DNA of 64,000 nucleotides from contig NC_052671.1 of assembly GCF_016802725.1 (NCBI RefSeq), forward strand, positions 5,953,001 to 6,017,000, read 5' to 3'. The notes beneath the pieces were generated by a model. It searched no databases. It was not told where the DNA came from and saw only the letters and a program-made list of their open reading frames with translations. Shown piece after piece: positions 1 to 10,288 of this stretch. Position numbers and translations under genes: made by a program. Each line of letters begins with the position of its first letter. Position 1 is the stretch's first letter. This stretch comes from Solenopsis invicta (lineage: Eukaryota; Arthropoda; Insecta; Hymenoptera; Formicidae).

Positions 1-55
1 TAGAGAGTATCACCATCAAAAATATAATAACAAAAAAGCGATTTTGCCCTTGCAT
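1..55 (-). CDS. Ly6-like gene copy A, exon 1 (partial, runs off left edge)
   Basis: Reading the minus strand from the ATG at 55-53 gives 18 codons of a signal peptide (MQGQNRFFVIIFLMVILS) before the window ends. It is plainly the same exon as exon 1 of the copies starting at 4722, 7507, 10289 and 30713 (MQ.QNRFSVIIF), with a few substitutions. The start is supported by homology of the upstream 370 bases with the promoter segments of the other copies. Exons 2 and 3 would lie to the left of the window, so nothing can be said about whether the copy is intact. It points away from the plus-strand array, so copies A and B1 are divergent (head to head) across about 4.7 kb. Confidence 0.75.
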   Translation of the reverse strand, partial: MQGQNRFFVIIFLMVILS

Positions 56-425
56 TTTTCTTGTAGCTTAGTTGATATGTGATCTTGAATTATTACTAAT
101 AAAAGTTCTATCGAATAGTAACACAGTTATTATTGCAAAGTCTATATATACCTGTGACAAACTTCCCAAATTTTAATTTTTATCGATAAGTTATCAATAA
201 TTAGATTAAAGATTAGATTGTAAAATACAATCACATTTTTGTTATAAACATCTTTATAACAAGATCAAGATGTAAAAATTACTTCAAGCGGTAAAATTAT
301 TTTCGTAACAAATACAGATTTTTAACAAACGAACAAATAAGTATAACAGTTACAATATATGTTAAAAATGCAAAATCCGTTATTAATATGTTCTTAACAT
401 TTGTTTACTTCACAAATTCGGTCTC
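56..425 (-). promoter_or_regulatory. 5' flank / promoter of Ly6-like copy A
   Basis: Read on the minus strand, this segment is homologous to the 5' flanks of copies B1-B3 and D, including the shared stretch at 270-300 (read TTTTACCGCTTGAAGTAATT on the minus strand). A TATA-like run lies at 143-150, about 90 bases before the ATG as in the other copies. Homology fades near 425, where GC-richer unique sequence begins. The TATA call and the transcription start are inferred from position and conservation only. Confidence 0.5.
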
Positions 426-784
426 GCCTATGTCGGAGGTCGTAGAACTCTTCCGCGTATTAAGATAAGCTGAAAGAAGCCGAGATAAAATAACGCACTC
501 GAATTGATAATAAGCTCTCTTTACTGATATGTTCTATACACAGATTGCGATAGACAAAAGCGGGGCAGCGCGCGTTTCAAAAACGGAAGGCCTAGCACTT
601 TCCTTATCCCGTCTGCCGCATCCTCGCCCCAGCTATTCGATCCATCGAGTCGCGAGGATTCGGCCGGCAGGTACAACCACCTAGTTGACATTTATTAATA
701 TAAAATCGGAGTAATGGGATGCTCAACGACAGAAAGAACGCGAACAACATTTTTACAGAATAGAACTCATTTTCAAACTATTAA

Positions 785-965
785 GTTGTATCGTCACATT
801 TTTGTAACATCCTAAATAATATTTTATAATTTTGAGTTAAAAATTTATTGGACAATATATCAGCAAATGTAAACGTTAAATTTTCCATTTAAAATATTAA
901 TTATTAACAAAGTTATTGTGCAAAATGTAAATGGGGATTTATAATACCACCTTCTCATCTATTCA
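785..965. mobile_element. 3' end fragment of the 0.8-kb TIR element family also at 55987
   Basis: The stretch ATTATTAACAAAGTTATTGT followed by an A-rich run and CACCTTCTCATCTAT matches the right end of the element at 55987-56791 (ATTATTAACAAAGTTATTGT ... CACCTTCTCCTCTA). The left half of the element is absent. Similarity decays leftwards to about 785. Confidence 0.6.
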
Positions 966-2889
966 TTATAACGATCCGAGAAATGTTGGGCGACGTTAAA
1001 TATCTACCTTTTCGCGAGATACATCGCGTTACATAATCCATTCGGCAAACGAGCCTAATGAACCTCTGTTGGTAGATACAGCAGTGTTTGCATGATAGAG
1101 CCGTAACACGATTTTATCACTTATGTAAGTTATATACGTACTCTCGCATGGCGTGGTAATAAATTCGCGATAATTACACCGGGTGCAACTAAACGAAGTT
1201 ATTAACTAGAAAGGTTTAAGATCTCACGCAAAAAAAAAAACCTGAAACGATGCGTCAACGTACGTCGTGCCTACATATCTCCGTAGTCGTCACATTCGGC
1301 CAATTATAAATCGATTCGTTATATACGATGACATAATTGGAACGCGAGCAATCTGTCGCCGCGTGTTACCCGAACATGCGTACATCATATGACTTCTCGT
1401 GGCCGGTGGCTGTGCGAGGGTTGGCAATATTTACCGTGCGCTAATATTGGCCTTTGCTATTGGCTATTTGCCAGTAAATAGAAATTTTCCCCGTAGTCCT
1501 GGATACTTCACCAGAGTATCACCGGCGCACATCGAGCAATTATCCTTTTCCTTCGTGCTGCGCGCGATAACCCCGGTACACAATCCTAGAAGACGTAAGC
1601 TGTTCTGTAAAATAGAACGTCAGCAGTACCTCTAACTACAGTTACAGTTTCCTAAATGTGATAAGATAACTTCTCGCGACGCGAACTGAAAGATTTTTCT
1701 GCACGGGACGCGTGTCGCGTCGCGTCGCGGTAAAGTATCACGAGAGAGGAAGAGACGAGTCGAAACTAAAGTAAAGCACCGTAGAAAAATAACGGAGATA
1801 AATCGTAGCGTTACGATCGCGGAGGGTATGTCACTTTGGCGTTGTAACAGTTACATGGTTACGTCAGTCGCCACGCAACTTCCTCGTAGTTGCAACAGTA
1901 AACTGTCGTGACTCTTATTCGCTATATACGTGCCAAGATCACGACACATACATAGACGCGCGTACGTATCTCTCGCGCGACAGTTTCTCTGCGAACTTAA
2001 TGCAGACACGGTACTTTTACTGACGTAAAGACGTCGTATTCACGACGGGCGGCGAAAAATATTAATCGGAAAGTATTAGAAGCGTTCGGAGCGCTCTTGC
2101 GTCAAATATTGTCGCTCGCGTGACAATTGGCACGAGGCTTTTTTGCGTTTCTATAAAAAGTATCTCGCCACATGAAACACACTTACGTGCTCATAACGTA
2201 ATCAAAGAAAGGGGAGAAAAAGTGAGCGACAAAACGAAAGAGAAAGGAGCAGTCGGTCACGCGACGTAAGAGAGCTATCAGTTGGACGTCTTTATCTCCG
2301 CGCTATTAACCGCAATGTTTCCTCGGCGCTGCTTAAAGGGTAAGCGGTTTTCCTGTTAATTGTCCGCCGTTTCTGCGACGAGAGGAAACGCGAAAATAAG
2401 TCCCGGTCACGTAATGGCCATGATTAATGGATTACGACGCGCTGTAAATTATAAGTCGTGAGGTGTCGCAGTGAATAGTGGACACTCACGATCAGACGTG
2501 ACGCGCAAGTAGCAGCGGTACTGATATGGTCAGACAGTAGATACGGCGCGCGCTTTGTGCGGTCTTTGTGCGGTCTTAGGATCGTGTGATATCTTAATCG
2601 CGGATTACAAAGATAACATATAGAGTGTTGAAAAATTGTTGGAAGACTGCTAAATGCTCGTTTGACATAACGAAGCCTGTTTATAAACACTTCTCTAAAG
2701 ATCGATTATTTCTGTTGAAACACACAATGCAAATTAGTATATCAATAGAATTATTAATGGAATATTAAATAAAATGACGTTATTAATTAAAACATATTAT
2801 ATCATAAATATTAAATTGATCGTAATCTCGTTATAAATCGTTCATTGTTGCGCGCGTAATTGTTAGCGATACGTGGAACATAATTTAAA

Positions 2890-2966
2890 GCGTAAGCAAA
2901 TCTAAAGATACGATTTTCAGAATCGGACGCGCAAACAAATCTAAGATACGATTTTCAGAATCGGAC
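2890..2966. repeat. Two-copy tandem duplication (39 + 38 bp)
   Basis: Unit 1 (2890-2928) and unit 2 (2929-2966) share GATACGATTTTCAGAATCGG and differ by a one-base deletion and two or three substitutions. The shared core also contains the small palindrome CGATTTTCAGAATCG. Confidence 0.85.
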
Positions 2967-4172
2967 GCTACTTCAAACTTGTACACATAATGGCATAGAT
3001 AGGTATACTGAGTAATGAGCCGTATTTCACGCATTGGCGCAGAAATAACTACGTGTACATATATCAACAGTATTGGACTTCCATTCGATGGAATAAATAT
3101 GTTCGAGGAAAATAAGCTCTCCCCGGGGGAAAACCATAGAGACAGCACCGTGCAACAGGGGAATACCGATAATAATGGAACAGCGATTGTGGGATGATGA
3201 TTATTATCGAAGTACGAAAGGAAGGGAGCCGCGTAATCACATTGCTATAACTAAACAGAGTTAGCCATAATTGAAGAGAGAGAGAAAAAGAGATACGCGC
3301 CGGTCAGCCGTGGGACTAAATCGACCGTGTCATCGTGAACCCAGTCGTAGATTCGCGTTGGCCCGACTCAGGTGGGTTAAACGAATAGCGGTCGGTAAAT
3401 AGATCGACGAAGAGTGACGAAGGACGCGGACGACGGCGATTGGGCGAGCACCCTTGTCTCCATCGGCCAACCACTTTCGCGCGCCAAGAAGCTATCTCTC
3501 TTCTTGCCTCTCTTTGCCTTTTGTTGGAATGAAGGCCGCTTAAATAAGCTCGACTTCGATAAGGATTGCAAGTGAAGGGAAATAAATTACTTAGTTCGTA
3601 ATATCGCGAGCGGCCCACCTTATTACCTCAGGCTGCCCCTGCTACTAATCCACCTCCGTCATTTTGCGTTCACCCGCTTCTGTTCAACGCCCCGCTCATT
3701 TGACAGAAATAGCAAGGCGACGTTAAAGACGCGGAAATATTTTTCTCTATTCTTCCCTTGGAACTCGAGCGCAAGAATTTTTCTTTGATTATGAAAAAAA
3801 CGGATATTGCACTATTTAATTATCAGCACAGAGATTGCATCATACGCGATGATGCGCGTGATAGGCGGTGATACGCGATAACGTTACAAAATGTTTAACT
3901 AACGGAACTGTCGCGCATAAAGTTTTCCCTCTGCACTAGCGATTGTATTTGTAATTCGTTTCAAACATTCCAACATTTTTGTATCCTCTCGCGCCGCACG
4001 CAAACTTACACTGCATTACCACGTGCTTTTTTAATTCATGTAAAAAAAAAATACGAAAATTCTCTTTTTCCACGATTTCAACCGTATTTTTGTTCCCTAC
4101 AACGTCATGTTGAATTCACTTTTGTCTCTGATATTTTCCGTTATTTATACCGAGTGTTCTGCAACTATCGTA

Positions 4173-4721
4173 CATTATTTCTATAGCATATCCGGCCCAA
4201 TAGTTGATTTTACCTTCCCTATCATGTGTCGCATACATGTACGTGTGCGTGTACGTGTCATACATCAGCAATCAGCTAATAATGACAAATAATCGATTCC
4301 TAATCAATTTTAATTATGTAAATTTCTTTATCTTAAATATTACAAATTTTTTTTACTTTTTTATATTTAAAAAATACATTTATAAATAAACTCAACATTT
4401 ATTTTATCACATAATCTATCGTGTATTATAAGCGTTATATTTTATTTATTTGTTTGTTAAAAATCCGTATTTGTTAAGAAAATAATTTTACAGTTTGAAG
4501 TAATTTTTACATTTTGATTTTGTTATGAAGATGTCCATAAGAGACATCGTATTTAACAATCTAATCTCTGATCTGTAGTTACTGATAATATATAGGTTAT
4601 TAAAACCTTGAAAGTTTATCACAGGTTTATATACGAACACTGCGATAATAACTATGTCACTATACGTTCGATTTTCATTAATGATAGTTCAAAATCAGAT
4701 ATTAACAAAGCTACAGGAAAA
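4173..4721 (+). promoter_or_regulatory. 5' flank / promoter of Ly6-like copy B1
   Basis: This segment is conserved in copies B2 (6966-7506) and B3 (9753-10288), and partly in A and D on the minus strand. TTTATATAC with TATATA at 4628-4633 lies 89 bases before the ATG, which is a plausible TATA box with a 5'UTR of roughly 60 bases. A motif rich in ACGTG, around 4238-4260, also recurs in the next two units. Transcription has not been shown. Confidence 0.5.
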
Positions 4722-6387
4722 ATGCAAGGGCAAAATCGCTTTTCCGTTATAATATTTTTGGTGGTCGTACTCTCTATTCTTCATTCAAGTAAGTGATGTA
4801 AATTTTTGGCAACTTATTCGATCGTTAACAATTTTAATAATGATAATGGCAAAAATGTAGAAAAAAATGATTTATAATAATTTACCGTACTGTCATTTTG
4901 ATACTATACAACCATATATCATATTTTAATCAAGGATGGGAAGTAACAAGTTACAATAAGTAACGTTACTATTTACATTATTATAATACTTATTTATAAT
5001 TTGATAATAATGTTACAATCTTCCAAGGTAATAATGATAAGGCTGTGGTTGGACTAGTTATTTTTAACACTCAATTTATTACCATTATGTGTTACTCATT
5101 AAAAAATATTAACTCGTAATTTTCGTTATTAACAAGTTAAAGTAATGAGTTACTTTTGCATTACTTTCGCTCGTTACGTAACGAGTCAACTAATAAATTA
5201 CTTTTCTCAATGAGTAATGTAGAATCAGTTGCTTGTTTCTGATTGAAAATGACTATTCTTTAACCCTGCAGTTATCATTATTATGAAAAATTGTAACGTC
5301 TAAATTGTTATTATAATTTTTAATAAATATAAATATTTTAGATATAAATTGTAGATATAATTAAAAATTACATTTTAACAATTTTCCAGGTAGTAAACGT
5401 CAAAATGTCATCAAAGATGTTATTTTGATATTAAAATAATGACAAATAACGTCAGCTTGCTATTTGGATGTTGTATATGTAATAAAATTAGTTTAGAAAA
5501 TATGAATAATAATTAACAACTGCTATAAATTGCTATATAATGAATTAATATTAAAAACCGTAAACTATAGAATTATTAAGTTTGTAATAATTACATAATC
5601 AAAATTTACTTTACTGTGCAATTAGTTAATATAGCTTTGACGTAGATAATCGCTTTTCTTTCCCAATTTTATTTTAACATGGCCATTAATATAAAAATAT
5701 TTTAATTAGTTTTGATCTACGTCTTTTTTTAAGACATTTATGTCTCTTTTAAGGTATGGCCCGGAGATGTTATAGTACGAACATGGATGGGTCATATTAG
5801 GAGATGAATTGTACGATGGGTATGCCTTTATGTATCAAAGTTACAAGCGGTCAGTATCTAAAATGAAAGAGATTTATGACTTTTATAACACATTTGTGGA
5901 TCCTACGTTTAAAATACTTTATATAAATAATGTTTTTCAAAATGTTGCAATATTTACTCAACTCTATTTTACAATATGCTATCGCAACGTTAAAAAACTT
6001 TATTCGCATTCTTTCTAATTTCAAGTTCTTTTGTATTTTCTTTTTGAATAGGTTATAGAAATTCATGTATTTTTTAAGTATTTCATGAAGCATTCAAAGA
6101 TGCGTAAGAATGTGGTCCTTGTCTTTTACTAATTAAACAATACAACCTTTAATAGAGTGTTTATGTACATGTATAAGTGTAGAAATTGTAAGTTAAAAGT
6201 AAAACATCTTCTTTCAGATAATATACGTGCATGCGCTATTGGAAACTTTTGTGAAATTTATAAGCACGTGATCACAGAATGTTATGAATGCAACTCAGAT
6301 CTGTGTAATGCGTCTACTAAAAATATGGTATCAATTATCACTATACTAACCTCAGGATTGATTACGCTGTTTTGGTCAATTCAATAA
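4722..6387 (+). pseudogene. Ly6-like copy B1, interrupted by an in-frame TAG
   Basis: The exons are 4722-4788 (signal peptide, 22 codons plus one base), 5754-5849 and 6218-6387. Junctions are CAA|GTAAGT, AAG|GTATGG, GCG|GTCAGT and CAG|ATAAT, both introns phase 1, identical in layout to B2 and B3. In exon 2 the codon that is GAA in B2 is TAG at 5798-5800, so translation would stop after about 37 residues, before the second cysteine. Exon 3 is open and normal: RAC, NFC, TECYECNSDLCN, then the hydrophobic GPI tail ending FWSIQ. All splice sites are preserved, so the lesion looks young. It could also be a strain variant, an assembly error or an allele with readthrough. Family assignment as for B2. 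Confidence 0.75.
4933..5260 (+). mobile_element. Ancient hAT-like element remnant in intron 1 of the Ly6 copies
   Basis: GGATGGGAAGTAACAAGTTA begins a segment full of AGTAAC/GTTACT repeats and ends in degenerate AGTTACTTTT / CAATGAGTAATG motifs. A start of GGATGGGAAGTAAC with subterminal GTTAC repeats is typical of non-autonomous hAT elements. The same remnant sits in intron 1 of B2 (about 7720-8000), B3 (10505-10800) and D (minus strand, about 30220-30510). A part remains in C (to about 20395). It therefore inserted before the gene copies multiplied. The exact right end is not clear. Confidence 0.5.
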
Positions 6388-6465
6388 TTCTTATAATTTT
6401 TTATAGTTATTTAATCTTGCCGTTTGTAATATCACAACCTTCTTAAAAAACTTAACTCTAGAATA

Positions 6466-6660
6466 CACCGTATCGGCGGAACAAAATTTTGCTTCCGTGC
6501 CGTTTAATCTCTAAGTGAGCAATTTTGATCAGCCATAGCGATCGATAGTGGAGATACTTTAAACTCTTCTCTTTTCCTCCATCCAAAATCTCTTTTCTCA
6601 TTCCGTCTTCACACAGCAAGCGATCCAAATTTCATACGAAGTCTCTATTAAATCATACAA
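6466..6660 (+). other. Conserved block downstream of Ly6 exon 3
   Basis: Starting at ATCGGCGGAACAAAATTTTG, about 80 bases after the stop codon, this block recurs after B2 (about 9255-9440), B3 (12055-12240), C (minus strand, about 18940-19115) and D (minus strand, about 28735-28910). It stays recognisable even in the older copies C and D, whereas nearby sequence diverges. No long ORF runs through it. It may be 3'UTR or a downstream control element; no canonical AATAAA lies between the stop codon and the block. Confidence 0.5.
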
Positions 6661-6965
6661 TGTATTTTAGGATTAATATTGTTATTAAAATGTTTATTTC
6701 TGTTTTTATAATTAATGAGTTTTTTTAATTCGACATTATTGTAATCTCAATCTGTATTAATTACTACATTGGATGTTGGAGCAAAAATGTATATTAAAAG
6801 AGTTTCATTAAACTATTAAGAAAATAATTTTATCACATAATTTCTTTTTTTTAGTCATTAAATTTTATGTTTAATATGGTATCATAGATACTGAAGATTC
6901 TCTAAGCAGTTATATAAATATAACACTTTTTAAAATATTTTTCTCTTTTAAAGTAAGTAGGATAT

Positions 6966-7506
6966 ATTATTTCTATAGCACATCCGGCCCAATAGTTGAT
7001 TTTACCTTCCCTATCATGTGTCGCATGCATGATACGTGTACGTGTCATACATCAGCAATCAGCTAATAATGACAAATAATCGATTCCTAATCAATTTTAA
7101 TTATGTAAATTTCTTTAACTTAAATATTACTAAATTTTTTTACTTTTTTATATTAAAAAAAACATTTATAAATAAAATTACCTTAATTTTATCACATAAT
7201 CTATCGTGTATTATAAACGTTATATTTTATTTATTTGTTTGTTAAAAATCCGTATTTGTTAAGAAAATAATTTTACAGCTTAAAGTAATTTTTACATCTT
7301 GATTTTGTTATAAAAATGTCCATAAGAGACATCGTATTTAACAATCTAATCTCTGCTCTCTTGTTACTGATAATATATCGATGATTAAAATCTTGAAAGT
7401 TTATCACAGGTTTATATACGAACGCTGAGATAATAACTGTCATTATACGTTCGATTTTTATTAGTAATAATTCAAGATCAGCTATTAACCAAGCTACAAA
7501 AAAAAA
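6966..7506 (+). promoter_or_regulatory. 5' flank / promoter of Ly6-like copy B2
   Basis: Unit-2 counterpart of the segment at 4173-4721. TATATA at 7413-7418 lies 89 bases before the ATG. A near-palindrome, GATACGTGTACGTGTC (about 7029-7046), contains two ACGTG cores. Confidence 0.5.
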
Positions 7507-9170
7507 ATGCAAGAGCAAAATCGCTTTTCCGTTATAATATTTTTGGTGCTCGTACTCTCTATTCTTCATTCAAGTAAGTACTGTAAATTTCTGGCAACTT
7601 ATTCGATCGTTAACAATTTTAATAATGATAATGACAAAAATGTAAAAAAAAATTGATTTATAATAATTTTTGCTACCGTACTGTCATTTTGATAGTATAC
7701 AACCATATATCATATTTTAATCAAGGATTGGAAGGAACAATTTACAATATGTAACGTTACTATTATAATACTTATTTATAATTTGATAATAATGTTACAA
7801 TCTTCCAAGGTGATAATGATAAGGCTATGATTGAACTAGTTATTTTTGACACTCAATTTATTACCATTATGTGTTACTCATTAAAAAATATTAACTCGTA
7901 ATTTTCTCGTTATTAATAAGTTAAAGTAATGAGTTATTTTCACTCGTTACGTAACAAGTCAACTAATGAATTACTTTTCTCAATGAGTAATGTAGAATAA
8001 GTTGCTTGTTTCTAATTGAAAGTGACTGTTTTTTAACGCTGCAGTTATTATCATTGTGAAAAATTGTAACGTCTAAATTGGTATCGTAATTTTTAATAAA
8101 TATAAATATTTTAAATATAAATTATAGATATAATTAAAAATTACATTTTAACAATTTTCCAAGTAGTAAACGTTATTAAATGTCGTCAAAGATGTTATTT
8201 TAATATTAAAATGATGACAAATAACGCCAGCTTTAGATGTATATTTAATAAAATTAATCTAGAAAATATTAGCAATAATTAACAGGTGCTATAAATTGCT
8301 ATGTAATGAATCAATATTGAAAATCATAAACTATAAAATTATTAAGTTTGTAACAATTACATAATCAAAATTTACTGTAAAATTAATTAATATAGTTTCA
8401 ACGTAGATAATCTCTTTTCTTTCCCAATTTTATTTTAACATGGCCATTAATATAAAAATATTTTAATTACTTTATGATCTACATCTTTTTTAAAGTATTT
8501 ATGTCTCTTTTAAGGCATGGCCCGGAGATGTTATGGTACGACCGTGGGTGAATCATACGAAGAGATGTATTGTCCGTGGGGTTACCCTTTATGTGTCAAA
8601 TTTTCAAACAGTCAGTATCTAAAATAAAAGAGACTTATGACTTTTATAACACATTTGTGGATTCCACGTTTAAAATACTTTATACGAATAATGTTTTTCA
8701 ATATGTTGCAATATTTACTCAGCTCTATTTTTTACTTTTTAATGCTGTTGCAACGTTAAAAAACGTCATACGCATTTTTTTTAATTTCAAGTTCTTTTGT
8801 ATTTTCTTTTTGAATAGGTTATAGAAATTTGTGTATTTTTTAATTATTTCATGAGCGTTCAAAGATACGTAAGGATGTGGTCCTTGTCTCTTACTAATTA
8901 AACAATACAACCTTTAATAGAGTATTTATGTACATGCATATTTATAGAAATTGTAAGTTAAAAGTAAAACATCTTCTTTCAGATTTCTATGGCCATGATT
9001 TTCGTGCATGCGGTGTTGAAAACTTCTGTGAAATAGCGAGGGACAAGTTAGAGTTAACAGAATGTTATGAATGCAACTCAGATCTGTGTAATGCTTCTAC
9101 TAAGAATATGGTATCAACTATCACTATACTAACCTCAGGATTGATTACGCTGTTTTGGTCAATTCAATAA
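7507..9170 (+). CDS. Ly6/uPAR-like GPI-anchored protein, copy B2 (intact, 116 aa)
   Basis: The coding exons are 7507-7573, 8515-8610 and 8983-9170, with donors GTAAGT and GTCAGT, acceptors TTTTAAG and TTTCAG, and both introns phase 1. Residues 1-23 form a signal peptide (MQEQNR then VIIFLVLVLSIL, ending HSS). The mature part starts MARRCY and has eight cysteines: RRC, MYC, PLC, RAC, NFC, then TECYECNSDLCN. The last 20 residues (MVSTITILTSGLITLFWSIQ) are hydrophobic with no charged tail, as expected of a GPI signal after an N/A/S site. The C-terminal CxxCxxxxCN, the size and the phase-1 introns fit the Ly6/three-finger fold. Insect relatives of this fold act at the cell surface, for example in septate junctions and channel modulation; the role of this gene is unknown. 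The extra first-finger cysteine pair of many Ly6 domains is absent. Confidence 0.8.
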
Positions 9171-9752
9171 TTCTTATAATTTTTTATAGTTATTTAATCT
9201 TGCCGTTTGTAATATCACAACCTTCTTCAAAAACTTAACTCTAGAATTAGACACTGTATCGGCGGAACAAAATTTTGCTTCCGTGTCGTTTAATCTCTAA
9301 GTGAGCAATTTTGATTAGCCATAGCGATCGATAGTGGAGACACTTTAAACTCTTCTCTCTTCTCCCATCCTAAACCTCTTTTCTCATTCCGTCTTCACAC
9401 AGCAAGCGATCCAAATTTCATACGAAGTCTCTGTTAAATTGTACAATGTATTTTAGGGTTAATATTGTTATTAAAATGTTTATTTCTGTTTTTATATTTA
9501 ATGAGTTTTTTTAATTCGACGTTATTGTAATCTCAATCTGTATTAATTACTACTTTGTTTTTTTTAGCAAAAATATATATTAAAAGAGTTTCATTAAACT
9601 ATTAAGAAAATAATTTTATCACATAATTTCTTTTCTTTTAGTCATTAAATTTTATATTTAATATGATATCATAGATACTGAAGATTCTCTAAGCAGTTAT
9701 ATAAATATAACAGTTTTTAAAATATTTTTCTCTTTTAAAGTAAGTAGGATAT

Positions 9753-10288
9753 ATTATTTCTATAGCACATCCTGCCCAATAGTTGATTTTACCTTCCCTA
9801 TCATATGTCGCATACATGATACGTGTACGTGTCATACATCAGCAATCAGCTAATAATGACAAATAATCGATTTTAATTATGTAAATTTCTTTATCTTAAA
9901 TATTACTAAATTTTTTTTATTTTTTATATTTAAAAAAAACATTTATAAATAAAATCAACATAATTTTATCACATAATCTATCGTGTATTATAAACGTTAT
10001 ATTTTATTTATTTGTTTGTTAAAAATCCGTATTTAATAAGAAAGTAATTTTACAGCTTGAAGTAATTTTGACATCTTGATTTTGTTATAAAGATGTCCAT
10101 AAGAGACATCGTATTTAATAATCTAATTTCTCTCTGATTTCTTCTCCTTCCGTTACTGATAATATATCGATAATAACAACCTTGAAAGTTTATCACAGGT
10201 TTATATGCGAACACTGAGATAATAACTGTCATTATACGTTCAATTTTTATTAGTGATAGATCAAGATATTAACAAAGCTACAAAAAAA
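9753..10288 (+). promoter_or_regulatory. 5' flank / promoter of Ly6-like copy B3
   Basis: Unit-3 counterpart of the segments at 4173 and 6966. The TATA-like site is altered to TATATG (10202-10207). The ACGTGTACGTGT motif is kept near 9820-9835. The changed TATA site could alter the strength of this promoter relative to B2; this is inference. Confidence 0.45.

Larger units (their letters stand above)
426..4172. other. Intergenic DNA between divergent copies A and B1; no gene seen
   Basis: Mixed-composition, CpG-rich sequence with no ORF that looks coding: the ORFs present are under 105 codons, show no family motif and overlap in several frames. It contains a transposon fragment (785-965), a 38/39-bp tandem duplication (2890-2966) and a GAGAGAGA run near 3278. 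It could hold shared regulatory DNA for the divergent Ly6 copies, but nothing specific is visible. Confidence 0.5.

Noticed and set aside
5809..6093. AT-rich ORFs over Ly6 intron 2 on both strands (5809-6018, 5851-6093, 8570-8824, 11376-11591)
   Set aside because: They overlap exon 2 in a different frame or the intron on the opposite strand and have no cysteine pattern; shadows.
6157..6387. ORFs that start in intron 2 and read in frame into exon 3 (6157, 8928, 11735 and minus-strand 19509), beginning M.M.MY..CKLK
   Set aside because: The openness is shared because the units are recent duplicates, the intron part has no signal peptide, and copy D has the frame broken by a one-base loss (29133-29333 runs in another frame). 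A clean CAG acceptor lies at the junction in B1-B3, so these are best read as intron.
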